Of a stretch of DNA of 64,000 nucleotides, positions 43,839 through 51,434 are shown in pieces. Made by a program: the position numbers and the translations under genes. This stretch comes from an uncultured Collinsella sp. (GTDB lineage: Bacteria > Actinomycetota > Coriobacteriia > Coriobacteriales > Coriobacteriaceae): NCBI GenBank assembly GCA_902492935.1, contig CABUNJ010000010.1:1-64000 (forward strand), in the 5' to 3' direction. Each line of letters begins with the position of its first letter. The first letter of the stretch is position 1. The notes below the pieces were generated by a model, which saw only the letters and a program-made list of their open reading frames with translations, made no database searches and was not told the DNA's origin.

Positions 43839-43910
43839 AACGTTACCCCCTTTTTACGCTCGTGGGCAAACGCACGCGCTTGTCCACGTGCGTAAAAAGG
43901 TGGGAACGTT
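43839..43910. repeat. long inverted repeat before terS, possible cos/pac or regulatory site
   Basis: 21-bp arms (43839-43859 and 43890-43910, two mismatches) enclose an inner imperfect 9-bp pair (CGTGGGCAA/TTGTCCACG) and an 11-nt apex. The 72-nt structure ends 12 bp before terS, where packaging start sites often lie. Confidence 0.55.
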
Positions 43911-43921
43911 CGCGTTTCCAT

Positions 43922-44347
43922 ATGGCTATCTACCAGCGGAAACGTGATTTTGTGGCGGGAAAAGGGCGTGAAAAACTGACCAAGGAGGGCATCGAGGATG
44001 CCGTCCGCCTGTGCCGTGCCGGAATGACCGACAGGGACATCGCCGCGTATCTCGGGGTCGCACGCGAGACATACAGCCGCTGGATCAACCACCCCAGAAC
44101 AGACAATCAGCGTCAACTGTGTCACGTTCTAAAAAAGGCCGAGGTGGAGCGCAAGGCGACGCTCGTGGGCCGCATCATGGACGCGAGCGGCGACAGCTGG
44201 CAGGCGGCGGCGTGGCTTTTGGAGCGCAAGTACCCGCAGGAGTACGCCAAGGCGCAGCGCATCATGGATACCACCGACACGGCGGTGCTCAAGGCCGCCA
44301 AGGAGCTGGTGCTGTCCGTGCCGTCCTCAATCGGCGGGGACGAGTAG
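43922..44347 (+). CDS. terS: terminase small subunit
   Basis: 141 residues. An N-terminal HTH (RLCRAGMTDRDIAAYLGVARETYSRWI) for recognising the packaging site, an oligomerisation helix region and a short tail that likely contacts TerL. It lies 4 bp before terL. The ribosome site is weak. Confidence 0.85.
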   Translation: MAIYQRKRDFVAGKGREKLTKEGIEDAVRLCRAGMTDRDIAAYLGVARETYSRWINHPRTDNQRQLCHVLKKAEVERKATLVGRIMDASGDSWQAAAWLLERKYPQEYAKAQRIMDTTDTAVLKAAKELVLSVPSSIGGDE

Positions 44348-44350
44348 CCG

Positions 44351-45547
44351 ATGCCGCTCACGAGGATGCAGGTCGAGTACCTCGCCAACTGCACGCACCG
44401 CTACAACGTGAAGTGCGGGGCGACGGGCTCGGGCAAGAGCTACGTCGACATAGCCGTGACCATACCGCAGAGGCTTCTCGCCATGAGGGGCGAGGGGCTG
44501 GCGGTGATGATCGGGAACACCCGCTCGACGCTCGAGCGCAACATCCTCGAGCCGATGCGCTCGCTCTACAGCGAAGACGTCGTCAGCCAGATCGGGCGGG
44601 ACAACACGGCCCAGATTTTCGGGCGCAAGGTCTACTGCCTCGGGGCGGACAAGAAGACAAGCGTATCCAAGATTCAGGGCGCCACGTTCGAGTGGGTCTA
44701 CGGCGACGAGGTCGCCACGTGGAGCGAAGACGTGTTTCAGATGCTCAAGAGCCGCCTGCGCTGCGAGCACAGCAGCTTCGACGGCACCTGTAACCCCGAC
44801 AGCCCCAACCACTGGTTCAAGCGGTTCCTCGACGGCGACAGCGACATCTACAGGCAGGACTACACGATCTGGGACGGTGCGCTGGCACCGGATGTCATCG
44901 AGGACCTCATCAAGGACTACGGCAGCGGTGTGTACTACGACCGCTACATCTTGGGCAAGTGGACGCTGGCCGAGGGCCTGGTCTACCCCGAGTGGGAGGG
45001 TGCCCTCGAGAGCCGGTATACGGGCGGCGCCGCCAAGTACGCGGTGTCTTGCGACTACGGAACGCAGAACGCCTTCGCGGCGCTTCTGTGGGCGTTTGAC
45101 GGCAAGGTGTGGCACGTGGTTGACGAGTACCGCTACTCGGGCCGCGACACGGGGCACCAGAAGACGGACGCCGACTACGTGGCCGACATGGCCGACTTCG
45201 TGCGCGGGCTGGGCAAGCCGCCCACGTTCATCATCGACCCGAGCGCCACGAGCTTCATCGCCGCGATGCGGCAGGCCGGGTTCAAGACCAAGAAGGGGCG
45301 CAACGACGTCGCGGACGGCATACGAGAGACGGGGGTGTGCCTGGGCAACGGCACGGTGCGCATCTCCGACGCCTGCGCGGGGCTGATAGGCGAGCTCGGC
45401 GGCTACTGCTGGGACGCCAAGGCGGACGGCGACAGGCCCGTCAAGGTCGAGGACCACAGCTGCGACGCGCTCCGTTACGGCGTGGCAACACTGCGCATGT
45501 ACAAGCCTGCGAAAGAGCAGGTAAACCCATTCTTTGGAGGGAGGTAG
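44351..45547 (+). CDS. terL: terminase large subunit (ATPase and nuclease)
   Basis: 398 residues. Walker A GATGSGKSY near residue 26, Walker B WVYGDE, and a C-terminal RNase H-like nuclease domain with acidic sites (VSCDYGTQN, FIIDPSA, EDHSCDALRY). It pumps and cuts phage DNA at the portal. Confidence 0.93.
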   Translation: MPLTRMQVEYLANCTHRYNVKCGATGSGKSYVDIAVTIPQRLLAMRGEGLAVMIGNTRSTLERNILEPMRSLYSEDVVSQIGRDNTAQIFGRKVYCLGADKKTSVSKIQGATFEWVYGDEVATWSEDVFQMLKSRLRCEHSSFDGTCNPDSPNHWFKRFLDGDSDIYRQDYTIWDGALAPDVIEDLIKDYGSGVYYDRYILGKWTLAEGLVYPEWEGALESRYTGGAAKYAVSCDYGTQNAFAALLWAFDGKVWHVVDEYRYSGRDTGHQKTDADYVADMADFVRGLGKPPTFIIDPSATSFIAAMRQAGFKTKKGRNDVADGIRETGVCLGNGTVRISDACAGLIGELGGYCWDAKADGDRPVKVEDHSCDALRYGVATLRMYKPAKEQVNPFFGGR

Positions 45548-45551
45548 CGGC

Positions 45552-46985
45552 TTGTCTAAGGGGCCTTTGGTGACCGATGGCGACCTCAAGGCGGCGGCGT
45601 CGGCGACGGCGTTCGCGGCAGATGCCATCGAGCGGCACATGTCGAGCGAGATGTACCGCAACGCCGTCACCGCGAACGAGTACTACCGCCAGCACAACGT
45701 CACGATCAACCGTTTCGTGCAGAAGATCTACTCGTGCTCCGGTGCCGAGGCCGAGGACTTCACGGCCTCGAAGCTGAGGCTGGCGAGCAACCTGTTCAAG
45801 CGCCTAAACGTCCAGCGCTGCACGTACTCGCTCGGTAAGGGCGTGAGCTTCGTGGACGTCTCGGCGGGCGGCAAGGACACGACCAAGGAGGGGCTTGGCG
45901 ACCGCTTCGACGACGACGTCATGGAGATGGGGCTCAAGGCGCTCATCCACGGTGTGTCATTCCCGTTTTGGAACCTCGACCACATCGACGTGTTCACCGC
46001 CGACGAGTTCTGCCCGGTGTGGGACGAGTACTCGGGGGCGCTATACGCCGGCGTGAGGTTCTGGCGGCTCGACTCCGATCACCCGTGGCACGCGACCCTC
46101 TACGAGCAGGACGGCTACACGGAGATGGTGTCGGGCGGCAGCGGCTTCGACTTCGAGGTGGCCGAGGCCAAGCGCGCCTACAAGGTCACATATCAGGAGA
46201 TACCGGCGGACGGGATGAAGCTGGCCGTCGATGCGGAGAACTACTCCCGCCTGCCAATCGTGGCGGTCTGGGGCAGCGACGCGCACCAGAGCACGCTCGT
46301 CGGCATGCGCGAGAGCATCGACGCCTACGACCTCATCAAGAGCGGCCTGGTGAACGACACGCGCGACTGCGCACAGATCTACTGGCTCATCAACGGAGCC
46401 GGCGGCATGGACGACAGGGACCTCGACCTGTGGCGGGCGAAGCTCAAGCTGACGCACGTGGCCGAGGTCGACGCCGAGCAGGGGCAGTCCGTGACGCCGT
46501 ACACGCAGGAGGTGCCCGTCGAGGGCCGCAAGGAGACGCTGGCGCAGATCAAGGCCGACATCTACGAGGACTTCGGCGCGCTGGACGTCCACACCATCGC
46601 GGCTGGGGCGACCAACGACCATATCGACGCGGCATACCAGCCGATGGACGAGGAGGCCGCCGAGTTTGAGCGCCACATCCGCGAGGGTATCATGGACATC
46701 CTCGCATTGCAGGGCATCGAGGACACGCCTGTATTCACGCGCACTCGCATCAGCAACACCAAGGAGCAGGTCGAGACCGTGTGTCTGGAGGCCGAGTGGC
46801 TGGACGAGGAGACGATCCTGCGAAAGCTGCCGAACATCACGCCCGACGAGAGGGCGAAGATTTTGGAGCGCAAGCAGCGGGAGCAGGAGGAGCGCATGGC
46901 AGCGCTGCCGCCCGCCCTGGCGGCGAACGCGAAGGGTGCCCAGGAGGGCGACGAGGACGACGAGGACGAGGAAGGTGATGAGTGA
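45552..46985 (+). CDS. portal protein (SPP1 gp6-like)
   Basis: About 477 residues. Start set at TTG 45552, 7 nt after GGAGGGAGG; a TTG at 45534 would place the ribosome site inside the gene. The core (about 75-390), the LIKSGLVNDTRDCAQIYWLING helix and a Glu/Asp-rich tail are typical of this portal family. Confidence 0.88.
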   Translation: MSKGPLVTDGDLKAAASATAFAADAIERHMSSEMYRNAVTANEYYRQHNVTINRFVQKIYSCSGAEAEDFTASKLRLASNLFKRLNVQRCTYSLGKGVSFVDVSAGGKDTTKEGLGDRFDDDVMEMGLKALIHGVSFPFWNLDHIDVFTADEFCPVWDEYSGALYAGVRFWRLDSDHPWHATLYEQDGYTEMVSGGSGFDFEVAEAKRAYKVTYQEIPADGMKLAVDAENYSRLPIVAVWGSDAHQSTLVGMRESIDAYDLIKSGLVNDTRDCAQIYWLINGAGGMDDRDLDLWRAKLKLTHVAEVDAEQGQSVTPYTQEVPVEGRKETLAQIKADIYEDFGALDVHTIAAGATNDHIDAAYQPMDEEAAEFERHIREGIMDILALQGIEDTPVFTRTRISNTKEQVETVCLEAEWLDEETILRKLPNITPDERAKILERKQREQEERMAALPPALAANAKGAQEGDEDDEDEEGDE

Positions 46986-47887
46986 TGGCGGCATTGCAGG
47001 TGCTTGACGGCGAGCTGTGGCAGTGGGACACCGGGCGCGAGGTCGAGGTTGTCGGCTGCGAACAAGTGCATTTCGCCAAGTCGACCACGGGGACGTGCTA
47101 CACGGTCGAGGTCGCCGGCAACAAGGCGAAGATTCCCGACGAGCTGCTCCAGGCGGCTGGGCGCGTGTACGCATGGGCCTACATCACGGACGAGGCATAC
47201 GGCGGGCGCACGCGCATCGAGGCGCTCTGGGACGTAAAGAGGCGAGCCAAGCCCGCCGAGTACATCTACGAGCCGAGCGACCAGCGCACCATCAAGGACG
47301 CAGAGACGGCGCGAGACGAGGCTAAGACCGCGCAGAAGGCGGCGGAGGCCGCACGAGACAGGGCCGTCGCCGCCGAGGTCAAGGGGGCACGCGCCACGAC
47401 GCTCGCCTCGGGCTCGAAGGCAACGGCGACGATGGAGAACAACGTGCTGGTCGTCGGCGTGCCGAAGGGGGACGCGCTGAGATACAGCGACCTCACCGCC
47501 GAGCAGATCGCGGAGCTCAAGAAGCCCGCGACGGACGCGGCGGCTGGCGTGAACAAGGTCAACAACGAGTTCAAGCAGCTCATGGCTTCTGTCGAAACGG
47601 CGGAGAAGGGCCGCGCCGACGCCGAGGCGGGGCGCAAGGAGAAAGAGACCGAGCGCGGGCAGAACGAGACGGAGCGCAAGGAGGCTGAGGCCGGACGCAA
47701 GACCGCCGAGCAGAAGCGCGAGCAGGATTCGACCAAAGCCCTCGCCGACGCGCAGGCGGCTCTCAAGGACGCCAAGACGGCAGCCCTGAACTACCAGTCG
47801 ATTATCGACTCGGCGGCTGCCGTGACGGCGCTGGGACTCAAGAAGGTAAACGGCAAGATTTGCCAGATTCGAAAGGTAGGTGCCTAA
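46985..47887 (+). CDS. fibre/baseplate-like coiled-coil protein
   Basis: 300 residues. A beta-rich head (1-95, as in BppU-like N-terminal domains), coiled coil near 98-130, a short beta region, and a long Ala/Glu/Lys/Arg coiled coil (215-275). The ATGA overlap with portal and direct contact with the DGR target suggest it forms the shaft carrying the variable tip. Role inferred. Confidence 0.65.
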   Translation: MAALQVLDGELWQWDTGREVEVVGCEQVHFAKSTTGTCYTVEVAGNKAKIPDELLQAAGRVYAWAYITDEAYGGRTRIEALWDVKRRAKPAEYIYEPSDQRTIKDAETARDEAKTAQKAAEAARDRAVAAEVKGARATTLASGSKATATMENNVLVVGVPKGDALRYSDLTAEQIAELKKPATDAAAGVNKVNNEFKQLMASVETAEKGRADAEAGRKEKETERGQNETERKEAEAGRKTAEQKREQDSTKALADAQAALKDAKTAALNYQSIIDSAAAVTALGLKKVNGKICQIRKVGA

Positions 47888-49513
47888 ATGGCCGATACGC
47901 AGGCAACCGAGCAGGCAACCGAGGGGTTCGAGTACGCGGACCCGCTGGCATCGGACAAGGCGGTGTGGGCGCTTGTCGGCGCGGTAAAGAATCTGGGCGA
48001 CCAGAAGTCGCTCGAGCGCGACGCCTCGACGGGCCGCTACTCCAACGAGAGCGTCGCCGCGATGGTGGACAAGCACAAGACGGGGCTGGTGTACACGTTC
48101 CTCATCCCGGCGGGCAGCCCCACTGACATCCAGCCGATGAGCGCCGCCGCGAAGCGCGTGGCCTCCACCGAGTTCGTGCCCGCGACGGCGACGAGCGCGG
48201 CTGTCGACCCGTTCGACACCGAGGGCGGCCCGTGGTTCCACGTGTCCGCCAACGCCGGTGCCGACGCCGACGGCGTGCCGTGGGTCGAGGCCATCGACGG
48301 CGTCGACTACGGCTTCTCGCGCGTGGACAACGGACGCGGCAACAACGTCTACGAGATCGCGCCGGTCGTGTGGCAGGCGGTCGAGGTGCTGACGAACGGC
48401 AGCCTGCTCGTCTCGTGGTCCGACAGCCGATTCAGCGGCTCGCAGCCGAACCCCAAGGCGTTGCTGCCGGACGGCACGCTGCGACCGTACATGCTGACGC
48501 CGACGTATCCCATGAGCATCGACGCCGACGGGCGCCCGCGCTCCGTCTCGGGCGCGAAGGTCGCCAACCGCACGACGTCGCACGACTCGCTCGTCGACCT
48601 TTGCAAGACCGCGACCACGGGCTACTCGGGCATGAGCGTCTATGACCAGTGGTATATCAACTTCCACCAGTTGACCAAGACGCTCTGCAAGTCCTCCCAG
48701 GTGGACTTCCCGGGTTGCACGGACTTCAACATCCAGATCCACCCCGCGCTCGCCGAGACGGGCGTCACGCGCGTGGTCGTCACCGCCGAGCAGGCGGCGA
48801 AGATTCCCGTGGGTGCGTCGATGATGTACGGCACCGACACGGGCACCACGTGCCCAGACCGAGGCGCCGCGGCGGCGTACGACGTGTTCGACGGCGCGGT
48901 CGTCGGCGGCAAGGAGACGCTCGCAGACGGCAACGTGGCGCTTCTCATGGACGTCGCCAAGGCGTTCGACACGACCGTGAACACATGGCTCCAGAGTGCG
49001 CCGTGGTGCACGGGCAACACCGATGCCCTCGTGGGCGACGGCCAGGTGGCGAAGGACGGCAAGCATCCGTTCAAGGTCGGCGGCGTCGAGACGGGGCTGG
49101 GCCTGTGGGAGTTCATGGGCGATACGCTCTTTGTCTCCGACGGCACGGGCTTCGGCATCGCGGTCAACCCCGACACTCGCAATGAGAAGAAGAACGCCGT
49201 GGCGGACGGGGTGTCCCCGACGGCGGCGTGCATGCCGACGGCAGATGGCTACATGCTCGACATCCAGTTCGTCAACGGCCTTATCTTGGGAAAGGGGCTC
49301 GGCGGCTCGGCGACGACTGGTGTCGGCGACTACTTCTACTTCGACACATCCGGCGGTAAGGTCAAAGGCACAATCCGTCTGGTTCGGTTCCTCGGCAGCC
49401 TGCGGGGCGGCTCGGGTGCCGGTCTTCGTTACGCGTACTCGGGGAACTGGTCTGGTGGGGCCGCTTGGAACTTCGTCTCCCGGCTTTCTGCTACGGGCCG
49501 TAGCCGGGGGTGA
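47888..49513 (+). CDS. DGR target: variable receptor-binding-type protein
   Basis: 541 residues. The last 40 residues (498-534) are encoded by the variable repeat and have the Gly/Arg/Trp-rich look of a C-type-lectin-fold target tip. Compared with the template, 10 residues differ: Q500R, N504S, N507G, N510G, N517Y, R519G, R521W, R524G, T526A and Q533L (template residue first). The region 50-480 is Gly/Asp/Thr-rich and beta-structured, like fibre proteins; residues 75-495 show no catalytic motif. Probably the adhesin displayed for receptor switching. Confidence 0.88.
   Translation: MADTQATEQATEGFEYADPLASDKAVWALVGAVKNLGDQKSLERDASTGRYSNESVAAMVDKHKTGLVYTFLIPAGSPTDIQPMSAAAKRVASTEFVPATATSAAVDPFDTEGGPWFHVSANAGADADGVPWVEAIDGVDYGFSRVDNGRGNNVYEIAPVVWQAVEVLTNGSLLVSWSDSRFSGSQPNPKALLPDGTLRPYMLTPTYPMSIDADGRPRSVSGAKVANRTTSHDSLVDLCKTATTGYSGMSVYDQWYINFHQLTKTLCKSSQVDFPGCTDFNIQIHPALAETGVTRVVVTAEQAAKIPVGASMMYGTDTGTTCPDRGAAAAYDVFDGAVVGGKETLADGNVALLMDVAKAFDTTVNTWLQSAPWCTGNTDALVGDGQVAKDGKHPFKVGGVETGLGLWEFMGDTLFVSDGTGFGIAVNPDTRNEKKNAVADGVSPTAACMPTADGYMLDIQFVNGLILGKGLGGSATTGVGDYFYFDTSGGKVKGTIRLVRFLGSLRGGSGAGLRYAYSGNWSGGAAWNFVSRLSATGRSRG
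49378..49490 (+). repeat. DGR variable repeat (VR)
   Basis: 113 bp, aligned without gaps to the template at 49591-49703. It differs at 14 positions; each is A in the template (9 become G, 1 C, 4 T). The 92 non-A template positions are all identical. It encodes residues 498-534 of the target and ends 21 bp before its stop. Confidence 0.96.
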
Positions 49514-49549
49514 ATCAGGGCGTAGCCCTGAGAGGGGACTGGCCCCCTC
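49490..49549. other. three tandem hairpins after the VR
   Basis: Hairpin 1: GCTACGG/CCGTAGC (49490-49496, 49498-49504), starting on the last VR base. Hairpin 2: TCAGGGC/GCCCTGA (49515-49521, 49525-49531), 3-nt loop. Hairpin 3: GAGGGG/CCCCTC (49532-49537, 49544-49549). A DNA hairpin just downstream of VR is needed for efficient retrohoming in the Bordetella phage DGR, so hairpin 1 or 2 may do the same here. None has a T tract. Confidence 0.6.
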
Positions 49550-49590
49550 CTAACCCCAAACAGGGATTCACGGTGAGGGCGGCGCTGGTT

Positions 49591-49703
49591 TCTGGTTCAG
49601 TTCCTCGGCAACCTGAGGAACGGCTCGAATGCCGGTCTTCGTTACGCGAACTCGAGGAACAGGTCTGGTAGGGCCACTTGGAACTTCGTCTCCCGGCAAT
49701 CTG
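49591..49703 (+). repeat. DGR template repeat (TR)
   Basis: 113 bp with 21 A residues, 14 of which are changed in the VR copy. Asn codons AAC/AAT are concentrated at surface-type positions, the hallmark that lets A-mutagenesis reach many residues but no stop. It is transcribed in the same direction as VR and RT. The following 157 nt (49704-49860) up to the RT have no gene and match the place of the structured RNA spacer used for priming in known DGRs. Confidence 0.96.
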
Positions 49704-49860
49704 TCTATAAATCTCTACTCGCACCGTGTCTACCGCGCCCGCCGCTTTCTGGCGGGACGCGGCTTAGCCTGACTCCTTTGAGTGAAATTTGTCCGCAAGG
49801 CTCACGGGCTGGTAACCGCAAGGCGAACGCTCGTATGACAGACAGAAAGAGCTTTGATCT

Positions 49861-50892
49861 ATGAAAACCTACTGCAAGGGCCTCGAGCTCACGCGCAGAA
49901 GCGTCGTCGAGGCCCTGCACCGATGGAAGAAAAGCGACTCCGGCAAGGAGAACGGCTGGCGCGTCACCGACGAATACGGCACCGAGACGGCGTTCGTCGA
50001 CCGCATCTGGCTAGAGCTCTCGACCGAGACGCTTACGTTCGAGCCGATTCGAACCTACCTGAAGCACGACCCGAACAGCGGCAAGCTGCGCGAGATAAGC
50101 GTCGAGAGCATCAAGCGGCAGGTGTGCAACTACCTGTGCGTTGGGGCACTCGAGCCGCTCCTTGCCGCCAAGGTCGGCTTCTGGCAGGTGTCGAGCGGCG
50201 TCAAGGGCAAGGGCGCGGCGCTGGGGATGCGCAAGCTCAGGCGCGCGGTTCACCGCTTCGCCTACCACCTACACGTTGACATCCGCAACTGCTACGGCTC
50301 GATGCAGACGGTGATAGTGGAGGGTCTGGTGGCGCGCTACGTCAAGAACAGCCAAGTCCTCTACCTGCTCCATTCGCTGCTGTCGACGATGAACGGCGTC
50401 CTTATCCTCGGCAGCTACCTGTCGCTTCGGTTGGCGGCGTTCGTGATCTCGTTCGCGTACCACGCGGTCGAGGAGGCGGCGAAGGAGCGGCGCGGCAAGC
50501 GCATGAGGCTCGCGGGATGTCAGGTGTGGTACGCCGACGACGGCTATTTTCTCGGCAACTCAAAGCGCTCGCTCAGGAAGGCCGCGGCCATCGCCGCACG
50601 CGTTTTGGGGCGGCTAGGATTGTCGCTGAAGCCGTGGAAGGTGAGGCGCAACGGCGCCGAGCCCATCGACTTCGCGGGCTATCGCATCTGGTGCGCTCGC
50701 GGGCGCCGGGTCGACTTGCGAAAGAGGCTCTGGAAACGACTGCGACGCGCGTTCGCGCGCTACATGCGCAGGCGCACCGAGCGCTTGGCGAGGCGCGTGT
50801 GCTCTTACTGGGGCTGGCTGAAAACGGCCGTCATGGAGCACCAGATGAACGTCAAGCGGTGCATATTCAACGCGGCGAGGGCCGTGGGTTAG
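49861..50892 (+). CDS. DGR reverse transcriptase
   Basis: 343 residues, the usual size. Motif A is VDIRNCYGSM (Asp140), the active-site box is YADD (224-227), and the motif-4 region reads LGSYLSLRLA (183-192). DGR enzymes usually have I/VGxxxSQ here; this copy has Leu in place of Gln (Leu189). A basic thumb follows (residues 270-330, many Arg/Lys). It makes A-mutagenised cDNA from TR RNA. The ribosome site AGAAAGAG is moderate. Confidence 0.92.
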   Translation: MKTYCKGLELTRRSVVEALHRWKKSDSGKENGWRVTDEYGTETAFVDRIWLELSTETLTFEPIRTYLKHDPNSGKLREISVESIKRQVCNYLCVGALEPLLAAKVGFWQVSSGVKGKGAALGMRKLRRAVHRFAYHLHVDIRNCYGSMQTVIVEGLVARYVKNSQVLYLLHSLLSTMNGVLILGSYLSLRLAAFVISFAYHAVEEAAKERRGKRMRLAGCQVWYADDGYFLGNSKRSLRKAAAIAARVLGRLGLSLKPWKVRRNGAEPIDFAGYRIWCARGRRVDLRKRLWKRLRRAFARYMRRRTERLARRVCSYWGWLKTAVMEHQMNVKRCIFNAARAVG

Positions 50893-50902
50893 GAGGAAAA
50901 AT

Positions 50903-51244
50903 ATGGTTGTGAAGTCGGAGCGAACGGGCGAGAGGCCCGAGACGGTCGAGATCGCGGGAGCCGACGTCTGGCTGCGCCGCGGCATCTCCGAGGGCGAGCG
51001 CGAGGATCAGGGCGGCGAGGGCGGTTCCGTCAAGGTGAAGGTGTTCACCTATGAGGAGCTGCACTTCACCGACCCGACGGGCGAGCTGACGGTCGATGGC
51101 GCAAAGGCCGACTTTGACACCGTCTGGGCGGCACACGAGGCGGACGGCATGAGCATGGAGGAGCAGATCGCATCGCTCCAGCAGCAGGTCGCCGACTCGC
51201 AGGCGGCCCTTCTCGAGCTCGGCGACATCGTTGGAGGTGAGTAA
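50903..51244 (+). CDS. small fibre-associated protein
   Basis: 113 residues, acidic (net negative), with a C-terminal helix (MEEQIASLQQQVADSQAALLEL) that may coil. GGAGGAAAA precedes the ATG. Phage genes of this build commonly follow tail-fibre genes and precede XkdX. Its charge and fold do not suggest Avd. Confidence 0.6.
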   Translation: MVVKSERTGERPETVEIAGADVWLRRGISEGEREDQGGEGGSVKVKVFTYEELHFTDPTGELTVDGAKADFDTVWAAHEADGMSMEEQIASLQQQVADSQAALLELGDIVGGE

Positions 51245-51245
51245 C

Positions 51246-51356
51246 TTGGCGAAGATCTACTACCGCGCCGTGAAAAGCGGCAAGCGCACGCTCGAGAGCG
51301 TTCCCGAGCGCTGGCGCGACGAGGTGCGCCAGATGCTAGAGGCAGACGGCGAGTAG
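51246..51356 (+). CDS. XkdX-family small protein
   Basis: 36 residues from a TTG start. The pattern YYRAVKSGKRTLESVPERWR matches XkdX-type proteins, which follow tail-fibre genes in many Gram-positive phages. Its presence supports reading 46,985-51,356 as a transplanted fibre module. Confidence 0.6.
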   Translation: MAKIYYRAVKSGKRTLESVPERWRDEVRQMLEADGE

Positions 51357-51360
51357 GGAA

Positions 51361-51388
51361 GGGCCCCGGCTTCGGTCGGGGCCCTTTT
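51361..51388 (+). terminator. terminator closing the fibre/DGR module
   Basis: An 8-bp GC stem (51361-51368 with 51377-51384), an 8-nt loop and TTTT. It bounds the module before MuF. Confidence 0.8.
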
Positions 51389-51434
51389 CCGTTATGCGCG
51401 GGCGACCATGCGTGCCGACGATTGGAGGCGGCGC

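Noticed and set aside
46562..49066. 834-residue ORF on the - strand
   Set aside because: It lies opposite portal, fibre and DGR target genes in a GC-rich region; composition (His/Arg/Leu-rich, no domain) marks it as an antisense shadow.
49595..49860. Protein-coding reading through the TR
   Set aside because: The TR frame continues open past the repeat but has no start or ribosome site; it reflects the copied coding sequence.
50903..51244. Avd accessory gene of the DGR
   Set aside because: The protein is acidic and looks like a fibre-associated phage protein; Avd is a basic four-helix protein.
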